A stretch of DNA of 64,000 nucleotides from Pseudorhizobium xiangyangii (GTDB lineage Bacteria > Pseudomonadota > Alphaproteobacteria > Rhizobiales > Rhizobiaceae): the NCBI RefSeq assembly GCF_020531965.1, contig NZ_JAJAWH010000006.1:124001-188000 (forward strand). The letters are read 5' to 3'. Positions 18,513-28,755 of the stretch are shown here, in pieces. Position 1 is the first letter of the stretch; every line of letters starts with the position of its first letter. Below the pieces are notes generated by a model. That model saw only the letters and a program-made list of their open reading frames with translations. It did no database searches and was not told the DNA's origin. The position numbers were made by a program, and so were the translations under genes.

Positions 18513-19253
18513 GTGAGTGTATATCTCATCGTACAGTTTCTGGTTCTGGCTGGCGAAACCAGGACCCCGGACGAGCTGACAAAGCAGCTTGAGGAACTTT
18601 TGGCCAATTACTCTTTCGATTTTTATCGGCTTTCACTTCAGCCGAAATCGCCCGGTGGTACAAAGGGTACGGCTCTTGCCAGCCGCTGGCCGAATGGTTG
18701 GCGAGATCTATATGCCGCCAAGAAGTATGCGCTTGTTGACCCTGTCGCGAGAATGCTTGCCCTGTCGCATCGACCCTTCCGGTTGCGTGATGCGGTGTCC
18801 CGCCAGCGGAGCGACCCAAAACGCACGCGTATGCAGCGAATGATGCAGGACGCCGCCCGTCACGGTGTCACGGATGGATACGTGTTTCCCATTCATGGCC
18901 GGACGGGCCTGTTGGGAAGCATGATGGTCGGTGGGCGGCCGGTAGATCTTTCTCCTACGGAAATTGCGCTTTTCGATGCCGTCGCCAAAAAGACCATGTG
19001 GCGTTTCCTGGAAGTCCGCGGCTGTGCCTCTGGCATTGAAGGAACCGAAACCCTGGACGCTGACCTGACCCGGCGGGAAATAGACGTCGTCTCATATCTC
19101 GCGGAAGGGCTGACATCGCCGGAGATCGCGAAAGCGCTACAGATTTCCAGCCATACTGTAGACTGGTACATCCACGGACTGCAGGAGAAGATGAGTGCAA
19201 AAAATCGTCAACACGTGGTGGCACTGGCACTTCGCAAGGGCTTCGTAACCTGA
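18513..19253 (+). CDS. LuxR family regulator with autoinducer-binding domain (no luxI nearby)
   Basis: The 246-residue product has an N-terminal autoinducer-binding-like domain (about 1-165) and a C-terminal LuxR helix-turn-helix (LTRREIDVVSYLAEGLTSPE onward, about 180-240). In the ligand domain the conserved Trp, Tyr and Asp-Pro (WRDLYAAKKYALVDP) are present, but the position usually held by the second conserved Trp reads Phe (HRPFRL). No autoinducer synthase is in the window, so it looks like a LuxR solo. The GTG at 18513 has a GGGG-rich ribosome-binding site and gives the normal family length; an in-frame TTG at 18333 would add 60 atypical residues. Its targets are unknown. Confidence 0.75.
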   Translation: MSVYLIVQFLVLAGETRTPDELTKQLEELLANYSFDFYRLSLQPKSPGGTKGTALASRWPNGWRDLYAAKKYALVDPVARMLALSHRPFRLRDAVSRQRSDPKRTRMQRMMQDAARHGVTDGYVFPIHGRTGLLGSMMVGGRPVDLSPTEIALFDAVAKKTMWRFLEVRGCASGIEGTETLDADLTRREIDVVSYLAEGLTSPEIAKALQISSHTVDWYIHGLQEKMSAKNRQHVVALALRKGFVT

Positions 19254-19366
19254 ACTACCCGGCCGATGGTCCCGCTGAGCAAGGGAGAAATTGAACTTCC
19301 GCAATTATGCAGGTAATGATCTCTTCGCAGTGCAGCATATGCCGTGGTTGATGGAGGAGATCTACC

Positions 19367-22300
19367 TTGCCTATATCGAAAATACTGGTCGCGAATCGAT
19401 CCGAGATAGCCATTCGCGTTTTTCGCGCGGCGAACGAACTCGGGATCAAAACAGTTGCGATATGGGCGGAAGAAGACAAGCTCTCGCTGCACCGTTTCAA
19501 GGCGGACGAAAGCTATCAGGTCGGACGAGGGCCGCATCTCGAGAGGGACCTTGGCCCGATCGAGAGCTATCTATCGATCCCCGAAGTGATCCGTGTTGCA
19601 AAGCTTTCCGGGGCGGATGCCATTCATCCGGGTTACGGACTTCTGTCAGAAAGCCCCGAATTCGTCGATGCCTGCAATGAGGCCGGCATTATCTTCATCG
19701 GTCCAAGGCCGGATACGATGCGCCAGCTCGGCAACAAGGTCGCTGCCCGCAATCTGGCGATCTCCGTCGGCGTGCCCGTGGTGCCGGCGACAGAGCCGCT
19801 TCCAGACGATATGGCGGAAGTTGCGCGCATGGCGGCCGAGATCGGCTATCCGGTGATGCTCAAGGCCTCCTGGGGCGGCGGGGGGCGCGGTATGCGTGCC
19901 ATTCGCGATCCCAAGGATCTGGCCAAAGAAGTCATCGAAGCGAAGCGCGAGGCTATGGCCGCCTTCGGCAAGGACGAAGTCTATCTCGAAAAGCTCGTCG
20001 AGCGTGCAAGGCACGTCGAAAGCCAGATCCTGGGCGACACGCATGGCAATGTCGTTCACCTGTTCGAGCGCGACTGCTCGATCCAGCGTCGCAACCAGAA
20101 GGTCGTCGAACGCGCCCCGGCCCCCTATCTGAACGACGTTCAACGGCAGGAGCTTGCGGCATTTTCGCTGAAGATCGCCGAAGCGACGAACTATGTCGGC
20201 GCTGGCACGGTCGAGTATCTGATGGATGTCGACACGGGCAGGTTCTACTTCATCGAGGTCAATCCACGCATCCAGGTGGAGCATACGGTCACGGAAGTCG
20301 TGACCGGTATCGACATCGTGAAGGCGCAGATCCACATCCTCGAAGGCTTTGCCATAGGTACGCCGGAATCGGGCGTCCCGGCGCAGGAAAATATCCGTCT
20401 CCACGGCCATGCGCTGCAGTGCCGTATCACCACGGAGGATCCGGAGCAGAACTTCATTCCCGACTATGGCCGGATTACCGCCTATCGGTCGGCTGCAGGC
20501 TTCGGCATACGCCTTGACGGCGGCACGGCCTATACCGGTGCGATCATTACACGTTTCTACGACCCGCTGCTGGTGAAGGTCACTGCCTCCGGAGGCACGC
20601 CGCAGGAGGCCATCAGTCGTATGGACCGCGCCCTTCGTGAGTTCCGCATTCGCGGGGTGGCGACCAATCTGACCTTCCTCGAGGCGATCATTGGTCATCC
20701 GAAATTCCGGGATAATTCCTATACGACGAAGTTCATCGACACGACGCCGGAGCTCTTCACGCACGTGAAGCGCCAGGACCGGGCGACCAAGCTGCTTACC
20801 TATCTGGCGGATGTCAGCGTCAACGGACATCCGGAGACCAAGGGGCGACCAGCACCTGCAGCGCAGGCAGCGAAGCCGGTAGTACCTTACATCAACGGCC
20901 CCATCCCCGAAGGAACGAAACAGAAGCTCGACGCGCTCGGCCCGAAGCAATTTGCCGAGTGGATGCGTGGCGAGAACCGGGTCCTTATTACCGATACGAC
21001 GATGCGCGACGGCCATCAGTCGCTGCTGGCGACCCGTATGCGGACCTACGATATTGCCCGCGTTGCAGGCGTCTATGCGCGCTCGCTGCCGAACCTGTTC
21101 TCGCTGGAGTGCTGGGGTGGTGCGACCTTCGATGTCTCGATGCGCTTCCTTACCGAAGACCCATGGGAGCGCCTGGCGCTCGTCCGGGAAGCTGCGCCCA
21201 ATCTTCTGCTGCAGATGCTGCTACGCGGCGCAAACGGTGTCGGTTACAAGAATTATCCCGACAATGTGGTGAAGTACTTTGTCCGGCAGGCTGCGAAGGG
21301 TGGCATCGACGTTTTCCGTGTCTTCGACTGCCTCAACTGGGTCGAGAACATGCGCGTCTCGATGGATGCGGTACAGGAAGAGAACAAGCTCTGCGAAGCA
21401 GCCATCTGCTATACCGGCGACCTTCTCAACAGTGCCCGACCAAAATACGACCTGAAATACTACACAGGCCTGGCAGAGGAACTGGAAAAGGCGGGCGCGC
21501 ATATCATCGCCGTCAAGGACATGGCCGGCCTCCTGAAGCCGGCTGCTGCCAAGGTCCTGTTCAAGGCGCTGCGCGAGGCGACCGATCTGCCTATCCATTT
21601 TCACACCCACGACACCTCGGGCATCTCGGCTGCCACCGTGCTGGCAGCGGTGGACGCCGGGGTCGACGTCGTGGATGCGGCAATGGACGCGTTCTCGGGG
21701 AATACGTCGCAGCCGTGCCTTGGTTCGATCGTCGAGGCGTTGTCCGGTTCGGAGCGCGATCCGCATCTCGATCCGGAATGGATCCGCCGTCTCTCCTTCT
21801 ATTGGGAGGCGGTCCGCAGCCAGTACGCGGCCTTTGAGAGTGACCTGAAGGGGCCTGCGTCGGAAGTCTACCTTCACGAAATGCCGGGTGGCCAGTTCAC
21901 CAATCTCAAGGAACAGGCGCGTTCGCTTGGTCTTGAGGCACGCTGGCACAAGGTGGCGCAGACCTATGCCGACGTGAACCAGATGTTCGGCGACATCGTC
22001 AAGGTCACGCCATCCTCCAAGGTGGTGGGTGATATGGCGCTGATGATGGTGAGCCAGGAGCTGACCGTCGCCGATGTCGAGAACCCGGAGAAGGACATTG
22101 CGTTTCCGGAATCGGTCGTGTCGATGCTGAAGGGCGATCTCGGCCAGCCTCCGGGCGGATGGCCGAAGGACCTGCAGAAGAAGGCGCTCAAAGGCGATAA
22201 GCCCTATACCGCGGTTCCCGGCTCGCTGCTGCCGCCGGCCGATCTCGATGCGGAACGCAAGGAGGTTGAGACTAAGCTCGAGCGCTCGGTAAGCGACTTC

Positions 22301-22828
22301 GAGTTTGCGTCCTATCTCATGTATCCGAAGGTGTTCACGGATTTTGCTCAGGCGATCGAGACCTACGGGCCGGTCTCCGTGTTGCCGACCCATGCCTACT
22401 TCTACGGTATGGCGGACGGAGAAGAGCTCTTCGCCGACATTGAGCGGGGAAAGACGCTGGTCATCGTCAACCAGGCGGCCAGCGGCACCGATGCAAAGGG
22501 CATGGTGACGGTGTTCTTCGAGCTGAATGGTCAGCCGCGCCGCATCAAGGTGCCGGACCGTGCGCATGGCGCCACTGGCGGCGCGGTGCGGCCGAAGGTC
22601 GATGGTTCCAATCCCAATCATCTCGGTGCCCCAATGCCGGGCGTCATCTCCACCGTCGCGGTCTCGGCCGGCCAATCTGTGAAGGCAGGTGACGTTCTGC
22701 TCTCCATCGAGGCTATGAAGATGGAGACAGCCCTGCATGCCGAAAGGGACGGCACAGTCGCCGAGATCCTGGTGCGGGCCGGCGACCAGATCGATGCCAA
22801 GGATCTCCTTCTGGTTTACGGCGAATAG
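19367..22828 (+). CDS. pyc: Pyruvate carboxylase
   Basis: This 1153-residue single-chain enzyme contains all parts of the alpha4 form. The biotin carboxylase/ATP-grasp domain covers about 1-460 (ASWGGGGRGMR, EVNPRIQVEHTVTE). The carboxyltransferase domain begins near 540 (DTTMRDGHQSLLATRMRTYD). A biotin carrier domain ends the protein with EAMKMET near residue 1117, carrying the biotinylated lysine. It makes oxaloacetate from pyruvate, bicarbonate and ATP to refill the TCA cycle. The start codon is TTG at 19367, preceded by a strong GGAGGAGA site, and it yields the conserved MPISKILVANR start. An ATG-only gene finder would misplace it. Confidence 0.97.
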   Translation: MPISKILVANRSEIAIRVFRAANELGIKTVAIWAEEDKLSLHRFKADESYQVGRGPHLERDLGPIESYLSIPEVIRVAKLSGADAIHPGYGLLSESPEFVDACNEAGIIFIGPRPDTMRQLGNKVAARNLAISVGVPVVPATEPLPDDMAEVARMAAEIGYPVMLKASWGGGGRGMRAIRDPKDLAKEVIEAKREAMAAFGKDEVYLEKLVERARHVESQILGDTHGNVVHLFERDCSIQRRNQKVVERAPAPYLNDVQRQELAAFSLKIAEATNYVGAGTVEYLMDVDTGRFYFIEVNPRIQVEHTVTEVVTGIDIVKAQIHILEGFAIGTPESGVPAQENIRLHGHALQCRITTEDPEQNFIPDYGRITAYRSAAGFGIRLDGGTAYTGAIITRFYDPLLVKVTASGGTPQEAISRMDRALREFRIRGVATNLTFLEAIIGHPKFRDNSYTTKFIDTTPELFTHVKRQDRATKLLTYLADVSVNGHPETKGRPAPAAQAAKPVVPYINGPIPEGTKQKLDALGPKQFAEWMRGENRVLITDTTMRDGHQSLLATRMRTYDIARVAGVYARSLPNLFSLECWGGATFDVSMRFLTEDPWERLALVREAAPNLLLQMLLRGANGVGYKNYPDNVVKYFVRQAAKGGIDVFRVFDCLNWVENMRVSMDAVQEENKLCEAAICYTGDLLNSARPKYDLKYYTGLAEELEKAGAHIIAVKDMAGLLKPAAAKVLFKALREATDLPIHFHTHDTSGISAATVLAAVDAGVDVVDAAMDAFSGNTSQPCLGSIVEALSGSERDPHLDPEWIRRLSFYWEAVRSQYAAFESDLKGPASEVYLHEMPGGQFTNLKEQARSLGLEARWHKVAQTYADVNQMFGDIVKVTPSSKVVGDMALMMVSQELTVADVENPEKDIAFPESVVSMLKGDLGQPPGGWPKDLQKKALKGDKPYTAVPGSLLPPADLDAERKEVETKLERSVSDFEFASYLMYPKVFTDFAQAIETYGPVSVLPTHAYFYGMADGEELFADIERGKTLVIVNQAASGTDAKGMVTVFFELNGQPRRIKVPDRAHGATGGAVRPKVDGSNPNHLGAPMPGVISTVAVSAGQSVKAGDVLLSIEAMKMETALHAERDGTVAEILVRAGDQIDAKDLLLVYGE

Positions 22829-22947
22829 ACCGTAAAACTCACAGCCGGCTGTCCTCCAACATAAAATGTGAGCCAGCCGGCCGCTGTTGGTGCTTGCGGC
22901 TCTAATCGATTTAAATAAAGTCGCCGCGACTCACGGGATGCGGAAAC

Positions 22948-24135
22948 ATGGACATGCCTAGCGGACACGTTGAAGACACTCGGCGTGGATACCTGACACG
23001 CGAACGAGTTGGTGTTTCGCTGCTCTTTCTCATGAACGGCTTTCTTGTCGGAGCCTGGGCGCCGAAGATTCCCGAGTATGCCGAGCGCCTTGCGCTGACG
23101 GAAAGCGCACTGGGTGTGATGATTCTGGTTTTTGGCCTGGGATCTCTGGTCATGATGCCGATCGCTGGCAGTCAGATCGCAAGATTTGGCTCCAGCACGG
23201 TGTCGCGTGTTTCCGCGGTCCTGGTCACGCCGACACTTCTGTTCCTCACTTTGGTCGGAGATATATGGTCGGGGGCCATCGCGATCTTTTTCTTTGGTGG
23301 CCTGATAGGAGCCATGGATGTTGCGATGAATGCCAACGCGGTCGCTGTCGAGAAGCACATGCGTCGCGCAATTATGTCCTCCTGTCACGCATTCTGGAGC
23401 CTTGGCGGTTTGCTGGGCGCCGCAAGCGGGGGCTATCTGATCGAGCGTCTCGGCGTGTCCGGCCACTCTGTCCTCGTCACGGTAGTAGCGGCACTGATTG
23501 TTGCTGCGGCCTGGCAGTTCATCCTCCCGGACGCGCCTCATCCTGAGGAAGTTCATGAGCGCGCGCGCCTGCCGCGCTCGCCGTTGCCGTGGCTGCTCGG
23601 CTTGATGGCTCTTTTCTGCATGATCCCGGAAGGGGCCGTGATCGACTGGAGCGCGCTCTATCTGCGCCAGGAGCTGGGCTCTTCCGTGACGGCCTCCGGC
23701 TTTGCCTTCGCAGCCTTCTCGCTCACGATGGCGATCATGCGCTTTGCAGGTGACATCGTTCGCGACCGCTTTGGTGCGGTGCGAACACTGCGGGTTTGTG
23801 CGGTCGTATCGATCACGGGACTGGTGATTGCCGGCTTTGCTCCCAACGAGGCCTACGCGATCGCCGGCTTCGCCCTGGCCGGGATCGGTATCTCCAATCT
23901 CGTCCCGATCGTCTTCTCCGCGGCGGGAAACTTGCCGGGCATGCGGCCGGGCGTCGGCCTTTCGGTGGTAACGACGATGGGCTATTCCGGCATCCTGGTG
24001 GCACCATCTGCCATCGGTTTTGTTGCCGAGCATACCGGCCTGGCGATCATCTTTGCCAGTTTGTCGGTCCTGCACATCTTGGTGCTGGTGCTGTCGCCAT
24101 TGGCGCGGCACGCTGATGGCGTGCGGCACGATTGA
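22948..24135 (+). CDS. Major facilitator superfamily transporter
   Basis: The 395-residue protein is almost entirely hydrophobic, with about twelve membrane segments in two halves and a basic loop between them near residues 190-215 (HERARLPRSPLP). Repeated MFS features such as GFLVGAWAPKIPE near residue 30 are visible, which resembles the FucP/YbjJ-like branch. It probably moves a small solute across the inner membrane by proton coupling; the direction and substrate cannot be read. It lies alone between pyc and ispG, all on the plus strand. Confidence 0.8.
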   Translation: MDMPSGHVEDTRRGYLTRERVGVSLLFLMNGFLVGAWAPKIPEYAERLALTESALGVMILVFGLGSLVMMPIAGSQIARFGSSTVSRVSAVLVTPTLLFLTLVGDIWSGAIAIFFFGGLIGAMDVAMNANAVAVEKHMRRAIMSSCHAFWSLGGLLGAASGGYLIERLGVSGHSVLVTVVAALIVAAAWQFILPDAPHPEEVHERARLPRSPLPWLLGLMALFCMIPEGAVIDWSALYLRQELGSSVTASGFAFAAFSLTMAIMRFAGDIVRDRFGAVRTLRVCAVVSITGLVIAGFAPNEAYAIAGFALAGIGISNLVPIVFSAAGNLPGMRPGVGLSVVTTMGYSGILVAPSAIGFVAEHTGLAIIFASLSVLHILVLVLSPLARHADGVRHD

Positions 24136-24232
24136 AGCTGACGCACTTGCTCGAAAGTGAAGGGGCCAGTGGTTGACAACCACAATTGCATCATCCACCT
24201 GAAAGGCATCTTTTCCAGCTTGCGAGAGCCAG

Positions 24233-25483
24233 ATGTCTACACCCATCGACTATGATCCTAAGCCGCGACGCGCGACGGTGGCCGTCGACGTCGGAGGTGT
24301 GATTGTCGGTGGCGGAGCGCCTGTCGTCGTCCAGTCGATGACGAATACGGATACTGCCGACATCGACGCGACTGTTGCGCAGGTGGCAGCGCTGCATACG
24401 GCCGGCTCGGAGATCGTCCGTATCACCGTGGACCGCGACGAAAGTGCAGCTGCCGTGCCGAAGATCCGTGAGCGCCTGCTGAGGCTCGGCATGGATGTAC
24501 CGCTCATCGGCGACTTCCATTACATCGGCCATAAGCTGCTTGCCGATCATCCGGCCTGTGCCGAGGCGCTCGCGAAATACCGCATCAATCCGGGCAATGT
24601 CGGCTTCAAGGACAAGAAGGACAAGCAGTTCGGCGATATTATCGAGATGGCGATCCGCTACGACAAGCCGGTACGCATCGGCGTCAACTGGGGGTCTTTG
24701 GACCAGGACCTGCTGACGACGCTGATGGACCGCAATTCGGAAGCAGGCTCTCCCCTGTCGGCACGCCAGGTCATGCACGAGGCGATCGTGCAGTCGGCGC
24801 TGATCTCTGCCGAGCTTGCGGAAAGCATCGGCCTGCCGCGAAACCGCATCATCCTGTCGGCCAAGGTCAGCCAGGTGCAGGATTTGATCGCATGCTATTC
24901 GATGCTGGCCGAGCGCTCAAATCACGCGCTGCATCTTGGGCTCACCGAAGCCGGCATGGGTTCGAAGGGCATCGTCGCGTCATCTGCGGCCATGGGTTAT
25001 GTCCTGCAGCACGGGATTGGCGACACGATCCGCGTTTCACTGACGCCGGAACCGAACGGTGACCGCACGCGTGAAGTGCAGGTCGCGCAGGAAATCCTGC
25101 AGGTGATGGGCTTCCGTCAGTTCATTCCCGTCGTTGCGGCATGTCCCGGCTGCGGTCGCACAACATCGACCGTCTTCCAGGAGCTGGCTCAGCGGATCCA
25201 GGAGGACATTCGCAAGAACATGCCGGTCTGGCGTGAGAAGTATCCCGGCGTCGAAGCCCTCAACGTCGCTGTCATGGGCTGCATCGTCAACGGGCCGGGC
25301 GAGAGCAAGCATGCCGATATCGGCATTTCGCTTCCCGGCACGGGCGAAAGTCCTTCGGCCCCCATCTTCATCGACGGCAAGAAGGCGATGACGCTACGCG
25401 GGCCGAACATAGCATCGGACTTCGAAAAGCTGGTGATCGATTATATCGAGCAGCGCTTCGGCCACCGTTCGGCTGCCGAATAA
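24233..25483 (+). CDS. ispG: 4-hydroxy-3-methylbut-2-en-1-yl diphosphate synthase IspG (GcpE)
   Basis: The 416-residue protein matches the flavodoxin-dependent bacterial IspG: an N-terminal TIM-barrel part ([16 protein letters not shown] near residue 35) and a C-terminal [4Fe-4S] domain with cysteines in [10 protein letters not shown] and [10 protein letters not shown], followed by the catalytic region. It converts methylerythritol cyclodiphosphate to HMBPP in the MEP isoprenoid pathway. A prenyl synthase that uses the pathway products is encoded two genes further on, on the opposite strand. Confidence 0.97.
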   Translation: MSTPIDYDPKPRRATVAVDVGGVIVGGGAPVVVQSMTNTDTADIDATVAQVAALHTAGSEIVRITVDRDESAAAVPKIRERLLRLGMDVPLIGDFHYIGHKLLADHPACAEALAKYRINPGNVGFKDKKDKQFGDIIEMAIRYDKPVRIGVNWGSLDQDLLTTLMDRNSEAGSPLSARQVMHEAIVQSALISAELAESIGLPRNRIILSAKVSQVQDLIACYSMLAERSNHALHLGLTEAGMGSKGIVASSAAMGYVLQHGIGDTIRVSLTPEPNGDRTREVQVAQEILQVMGFRQFIPVVAACPGCGRTTSTVFQELAQRIQEDIRKNMPVWREKYPGVEALNVAVMGCIVNGPGESKHADIGISLPGTGESPSAPIFIDGKKAMTLRGPNIASDFEKLVIDYIEQRFGHRSAAE

Positions 25484-25557
25484 CACCGGCTGTCCCCGTA
25501 TCGCCGTAATTTGTGGTAAATGACGACTCACCACAGATGACGGGGATTTCGATTCGG

Positions 25558-26217
25558 ATGATTAAGAAACTCGCATTCGTCGCGCTTGCCGCGACCTATC
25601 TTTCCGCATGCACCACGACTGACCCTTATACAGGGCAGCAGAAGATGTCGAACACGGCTGGCGGTGCTGCCATCGGTGCGGGCCTCGGTGCGCTCGGCGG
25701 CCTCGTTGTTGGCGGCGGCGACAAGGGTCGCAATGCTCTGATCGGCGCTGCGATCGGCGGCCTCGCCGGTGGCGCGATCGGAAACTACATGGACAACCAG
25801 GAAGCCGAACTGCGACAACAGCTGCAGGGAACCGGCGTCTCGGTGACCCGCGCAGGCGACCGCATCATCCTCAACATGCCGTCGAACATCACATTCGGAA
25901 CGGATCAGGATCAGGTCATTCCGCCGTTCTATGCGACACTCGATTCCGTGGCGATCGTCCTGAACAAGTTCGGCAAGACCTATATCGACGTTAACGGTCA
26001 CACCGACTCGACCGGAAGCGTGCAGCACAACCAGGGCCTGTCGGAGCGCCGCGCAGCCTCGGTCGCCAACTATCTGGGTAGCCGTGGTGTCGACCAGCGC
26101 CGCATCTCGACAATGGGCTTCGGTCCGTCGCAGCCGGTTGCCTCGAATGCAACGCCGGAAGGACGTGCGCAGAACCGTCGCGTCGAAGTTTCGATTGCGC
26201 CGATCGAGCAGAACTGA
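25558..26217 (+). CDS. OmpA family lipoprotein with glycine-zipper segment
   Basis: The 219-residue protein starts with a lipoprotein signal whose lipobox is LSAC (Cys18). Then come a glycine-rich zipper (about 35-85, GAAIGAGLGALGGL) and a C-terminal OmpA peptidoglycan-binding domain (about 120-215) containing NGHTDSTGS and the closing GRAQNRRVEV, with the Asp and Arg that hold diaminopimelate. It would sit in the outer membrane and grip the cell wall (Pal/YiaD-like). I chose ATG 25558 because it places the signal peptide at the N-terminus; an in-frame GTG at 25513 and ATG at 25537 are alternatives. A bidirectional hairpin follows. Confidence 0.85.
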   Translation: MIKKLAFVALAATYLSACTTTDPYTGQQKMSNTAGGAAIGAGLGALGGLVVGGGDKGRNALIGAAIGGLAGGAIGNYMDNQEAELRQQLQGTGVSVTRAGDRIILNMPSNITFGTDQDQVIPPFYATLDSVAIVLNKFGKTYIDVNGHTDSTGSVQHNQGLSERRAASVANYLGSRGVDQRRISTMGFGPSQPVASNATPEGRAQNRRVEVSIAPIEQN

Positions 26218-26233
26218 TTTCCACATGATAAGG

Positions 26234-26256
26234 ACGAGCCGTCAGATACGGCTCGT
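26234..26256. terminator. Probable bidirectional terminator hairpin between convergent genes
   Basis: ACGAGCCGT (26234-26242) and ACGGCTCGT (26248-26256) form a perfect 9-bp stem with a 5-base loop in the 41-base gap between the OmpA-like and prenyl synthase genes. The T-tract after it is interrupted, so termination may be inefficient. Confidence 0.65.
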
Positions 26257-26258
26257 GC

Positions 26259-27173
26259 TTATCTCTTTCGGTCTGCGATGAAGCGCGCGGTTTCCTGCAG
26301 CACGACAGCACGTTCGCCGAAGTCGGACAGCAGTTCCACGGCTTCGCGAGCAAGAGCCGCGAGACGCTCCTCCGCCCAGGCTGGCCCATGCAGTGCCACC
26401 AGCGTTCCCTTACCGCGTGCGGCATCCTTGCCGGTCGCCTTGCCCATCGTCTCGGCGTCAGCAGTTACGTCGAGAAGGTCGTCGGCGAGTTGAAAGGCGA
26501 GGCCGATCTTCTGCCCGAAGGTCCGCAGTCGCTGCCGGTCTTCAGTACCTGAGCCAGCAACAATGGCGCCGGCTTCGCAGGCAAAGCGCAGAAGTGCTCC
26601 CGTCTTCATCGCCTGAAGCGTCAGGATACCTTTTTCGTCCGGGGCATCTTTTTCGGCGGCCAGATCGAGCGCCTGTCCGCCAGCCATGCCGCCGATGCCT
26701 GATGCCCGCGCCAGTGCCAGAACCAGCTCAGTCTTCTGCCTGTCCGCAAGCCTGGTCTCGGGCGCTGCAATGATGTCGAAGGCATAGGTCAGCAGACTGT
26801 CGCCGGCGAGGATAGCGGAGGCCTCATCAAACGCCTTGTGCACCGTCGGCCGGCCGCGGCGCACATCGTCGTCATCCATGGCTGGCAGATCGTCGTGGAC
26901 CAAAGAGTAGCAATGCACACACTCGAGCGCCGCGCCGACGCGCGCCGCCACTTGCGGATCGCCCCCGAGAAGGGACGCGCTCTCCTGAACCAGGAAGGGA
27001 CGTAGCCGCTTTCCACCGTTCAATGTTCCATAGCGCATCGCGGCCAGCAGAGACGCGGGGCGAGTAATTTCCCCCGGCAGACAAGTATCGGCAAGGAGAG
27101 ACGAAAGCAGCGCTTCCATCCGTTTCCCGCTTTCAGTCAAATGTTGTTCGAATGCGATCATGGTCGTTGTCAT
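26259..27173 (-). CDS. ispA: Polyprenyl synthetase (farnesyl diphosphate synthase type)
   Basis: About 304 residues. Both aspartate-rich motifs of trans-prenyltransferases are present: the first, [10 protein letters not shown], has the bacterial DDx4D spacing of short-chain enzymes; the second is [18 protein letters not shown] near residue 50 supplies diphosphate-binding residues (here LNGGKRLRP). The enzyme condenses dimethylallyl and isopentenyl diphosphate in the cytoplasm to C15, possibly C20, products. The start at 27173 ([10 protein letters not shown]) or 27161 (MIAFEQ) fits the family; a longer in-frame start adds 14 residues of cysteine-rich leader. It is transcribed divergently from mtgA. 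Confidence 0.88.
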   Translation of the reverse strand: MTTTMIAFEQHLTESGKRMEALLSSLLADTCLPGEITRPASLLAAMRYGTLNGGKRLRPFLVQESASLLGGDPQVAARVGAALECVHCYSLVHDDLPAMDDDDVRRGRPTVHKAFDEASAILAGDSLLTYAFDIIAAPETRLADRQKTELVLALARASGIGGMAGGQALDLAAEKDAPDEKGILTLQAMKTGALLRFACEAGAIVAGSGTEDRQRLRTFGQKIGLAFQLADDLLDVTADAETMGKATGKDAARGKGTLVALHGPAWAEERLAALAREAVELLSDFGERAVVLQETARFIADRKR

Positions 27174-27297
27174 GATGGTTGTTTGGCATGCGCGGCATAC
27201 ACACGCAACGGCCATTCGCGCTTGCGGTAACTTTCAGTCTATCCACTGGTCAGATCCGATACCAAAGGCTAAGAAACGCCGGACGAACGAGGCGAAT

Positions 27298-28041
27298 GTG
27301 GACGTTGCACCCGAAGGACGCGCAGAAGAGGGAGAGGCGGAATTGAGCCGCAGCAGACGGACATCGTTTGCCGGACCGTTGCGCCGACTGGTCCTGATCG
27401 GTCTGGTGCTCCTGGTCGCGCCCTATGTGCTGATCCTTCTCTACACTCCGTTTTTTATGCGTCCGATCTCGACCTTGATGGTTGCTGACCTGGTCTTGCT
27501 GCAGGGCTATGACCGGCGCTGGGTAAGCCTGGACGAGATCTCTCCCAATCTCGTCCGTTCGGTGATGATGTCGGAGGACGGGCAGTTCTGCCGCCACGGC
27601 GGCGTGGACTGGGGGGAGATGAAGGCGGTAGTCGAAGGAGCGCTCGGCGGCGAGACCACGCGTGGCGCCAGCACAATCCCGATGCAGACCGCCAAGAACC
27701 TGTTCCTATGGAACGGCCGCTCCTTTGTCCGAAAGGGACTTGAGCTTCCGCTGGCTATTGCAGCCGATTTCGTGTGGTCGAAACCTCGCCTGATGGAAAT
27801 CTATCTGAACATCGCCGAGTGGGGCCCCGGAATCTACGGTGCGGAGGCCGCAGCCCAACATCATTTCGGGGTGTCGGCGGCGGATCTCACGCGCAGGCAG
27901 GCGGCGCTTCTGGCGGCGGCACTGCCAAACCCCATTGAACGCGTAGCCGGAAAGCCAGGTAGGGGCATGCAGCGTATTGCAGGTGTAGTAGAGCGGCGGG
28001 CGCGCAATTCAGGCGATTACATCACCTGCATTTATGAATGA
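27298..28041 (+). CDS. mtgA: Monofunctional biosynthetic peptidoglycan transglycosylase MtgA
   Basis: The protein has a basic N-terminus, one membrane anchor (about residues 28-50) and a GT51 transglycosylase domain: the catalytic Glu in [13 protein letters not shown], the [16 protein letters not shown] motif, and [15 protein letters not shown]. There is no transpeptidase domain. It polymerises lipid II into glycan strands on the periplasmic face of the inner membrane. The GTG at 27298 has GAGG five bases before it (247 residues); a TTG at 27343, also with a good ribosome-binding site, gives 232 residues and is equally possible. The divergent prenyl synthase makes precursors of the lipid carrier used by this pathway. 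Confidence 0.92.
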   Translation: MDVAPEGRAEEGEAELSRSRRTSFAGPLRRLVLIGLVLLVAPYVLILLYTPFFMRPISTLMVADLVLLQGYDRRWVSLDEISPNLVRSVMMSEDGQFCRHGGVDWGEMKAVVEGALGGETTRGASTIPMQTAKNLFLWNGRSFVRKGLELPLAIAADFVWSKPRLMEIYLNIAEWGPGIYGAEAAAQHHFGVSAADLTRRQAALLAAALPNPIERVAGKPGRGMQRIAGVVERRARNSGDYITCIYE

Positions 28042-28107
28042 GGTTCAGACTTTTCATTGGTCGTCGTTTCTGAAGCCGCTAAATGGTACAGGATCAGGAG
28101 AACCAGT

Positions 28108-28755
28108 ATGGAAAAGCTCACCCTCTACATCGGCAACAAGAATTACTCTTCCTGGTCATTGCGGCCCTGGCTTGCCTTGACTGCTGTCGGGGTCCCCTTT
28201 GAGGAGGTACTCATCCCGTTTGATTTTCCGGATGGGAATCCACGGTTTCGCGAGGTTTCGCCCACGGGCCGTGTGCCGGTTCTCCATCATGGACAGGTAC
28301 GGGTATGGGAATCCCTTGCAATCATCGAGTATGCGGCAGAGCTTTTCCCCGACCATGGAATGTGGCCGACCGCGGTCGGTGATAGGGCCGTCGCGCGTTC
28401 GATCTCGATGGAAATGCTCGCGGGCTTCCGTGCCTTGCGGGGAGCCTGCCCCATGAACATGCGTCGACCGAAGCGAAGGATTGAGCTGCCGGAAGGCGTG
28501 GAGGATGATGTGGCACGGATCGCTTCGATCTGGAAGGAATGCGTCGCCAGATCCGGCGGCCCCTATCTTTTCGGCAGGTTCTCAGCGGCCGATGCCATGT
28601 ATGCGCCGGTCGTCAACCGGTTCAAGATCTACGATCTGGTGGAAGATCCAGCCGTACTCGATTACATGTCCGCAGTCGAAGCTCATCCCGCCTGGCTGAA
28701 ATGGCAGGAAAGTGCCCTTGCGGAGACTTGGATCGTTCCGGAAGATGAGGCTTAG
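28108..28755 (+). CDS. Glutathione S-transferase family protein
   Basis: The 215-residue protein has an N-terminal thioredoxin-fold domain (about 1-80) with the NKNYSSWSLRPWLAL active-site region, where a Ser is the likely glutathione-activating residue, and the VPVLHHG cis-proline motif. An all-helical C-terminal domain follows. It conjugates or isomerises electrophiles with glutathione in the cytoplasm; the substrate is unknown. The ATG at 28108 has a clear CAGGAG site. Confidence 0.85.
   Translation: MEKLTLYIGNKNYSSWSLRPWLALTAVGVPFEEVLIPFDFPDGNPRFREVSPTGRVPVLHHGQVRVWESLAIIEYAAELFPDHGMWPTAVGDRAVARSISMEMLAGFRALRGACPMNMRRPKRRIELPEGVEDDVARIASIWKECVARSGGPYLFGRFSAADAMYAPVVNRFKIYDLVEDPAVLDYMSAVEAHPAWLKWQESALAETWIVPEDEA

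Noticed and set aside
21221-22738. A 505-codon minus-strand frame inside pyc
   Set aside because: It is a shadow of the pyruvate carboxylase coding frame with no family resemblance.
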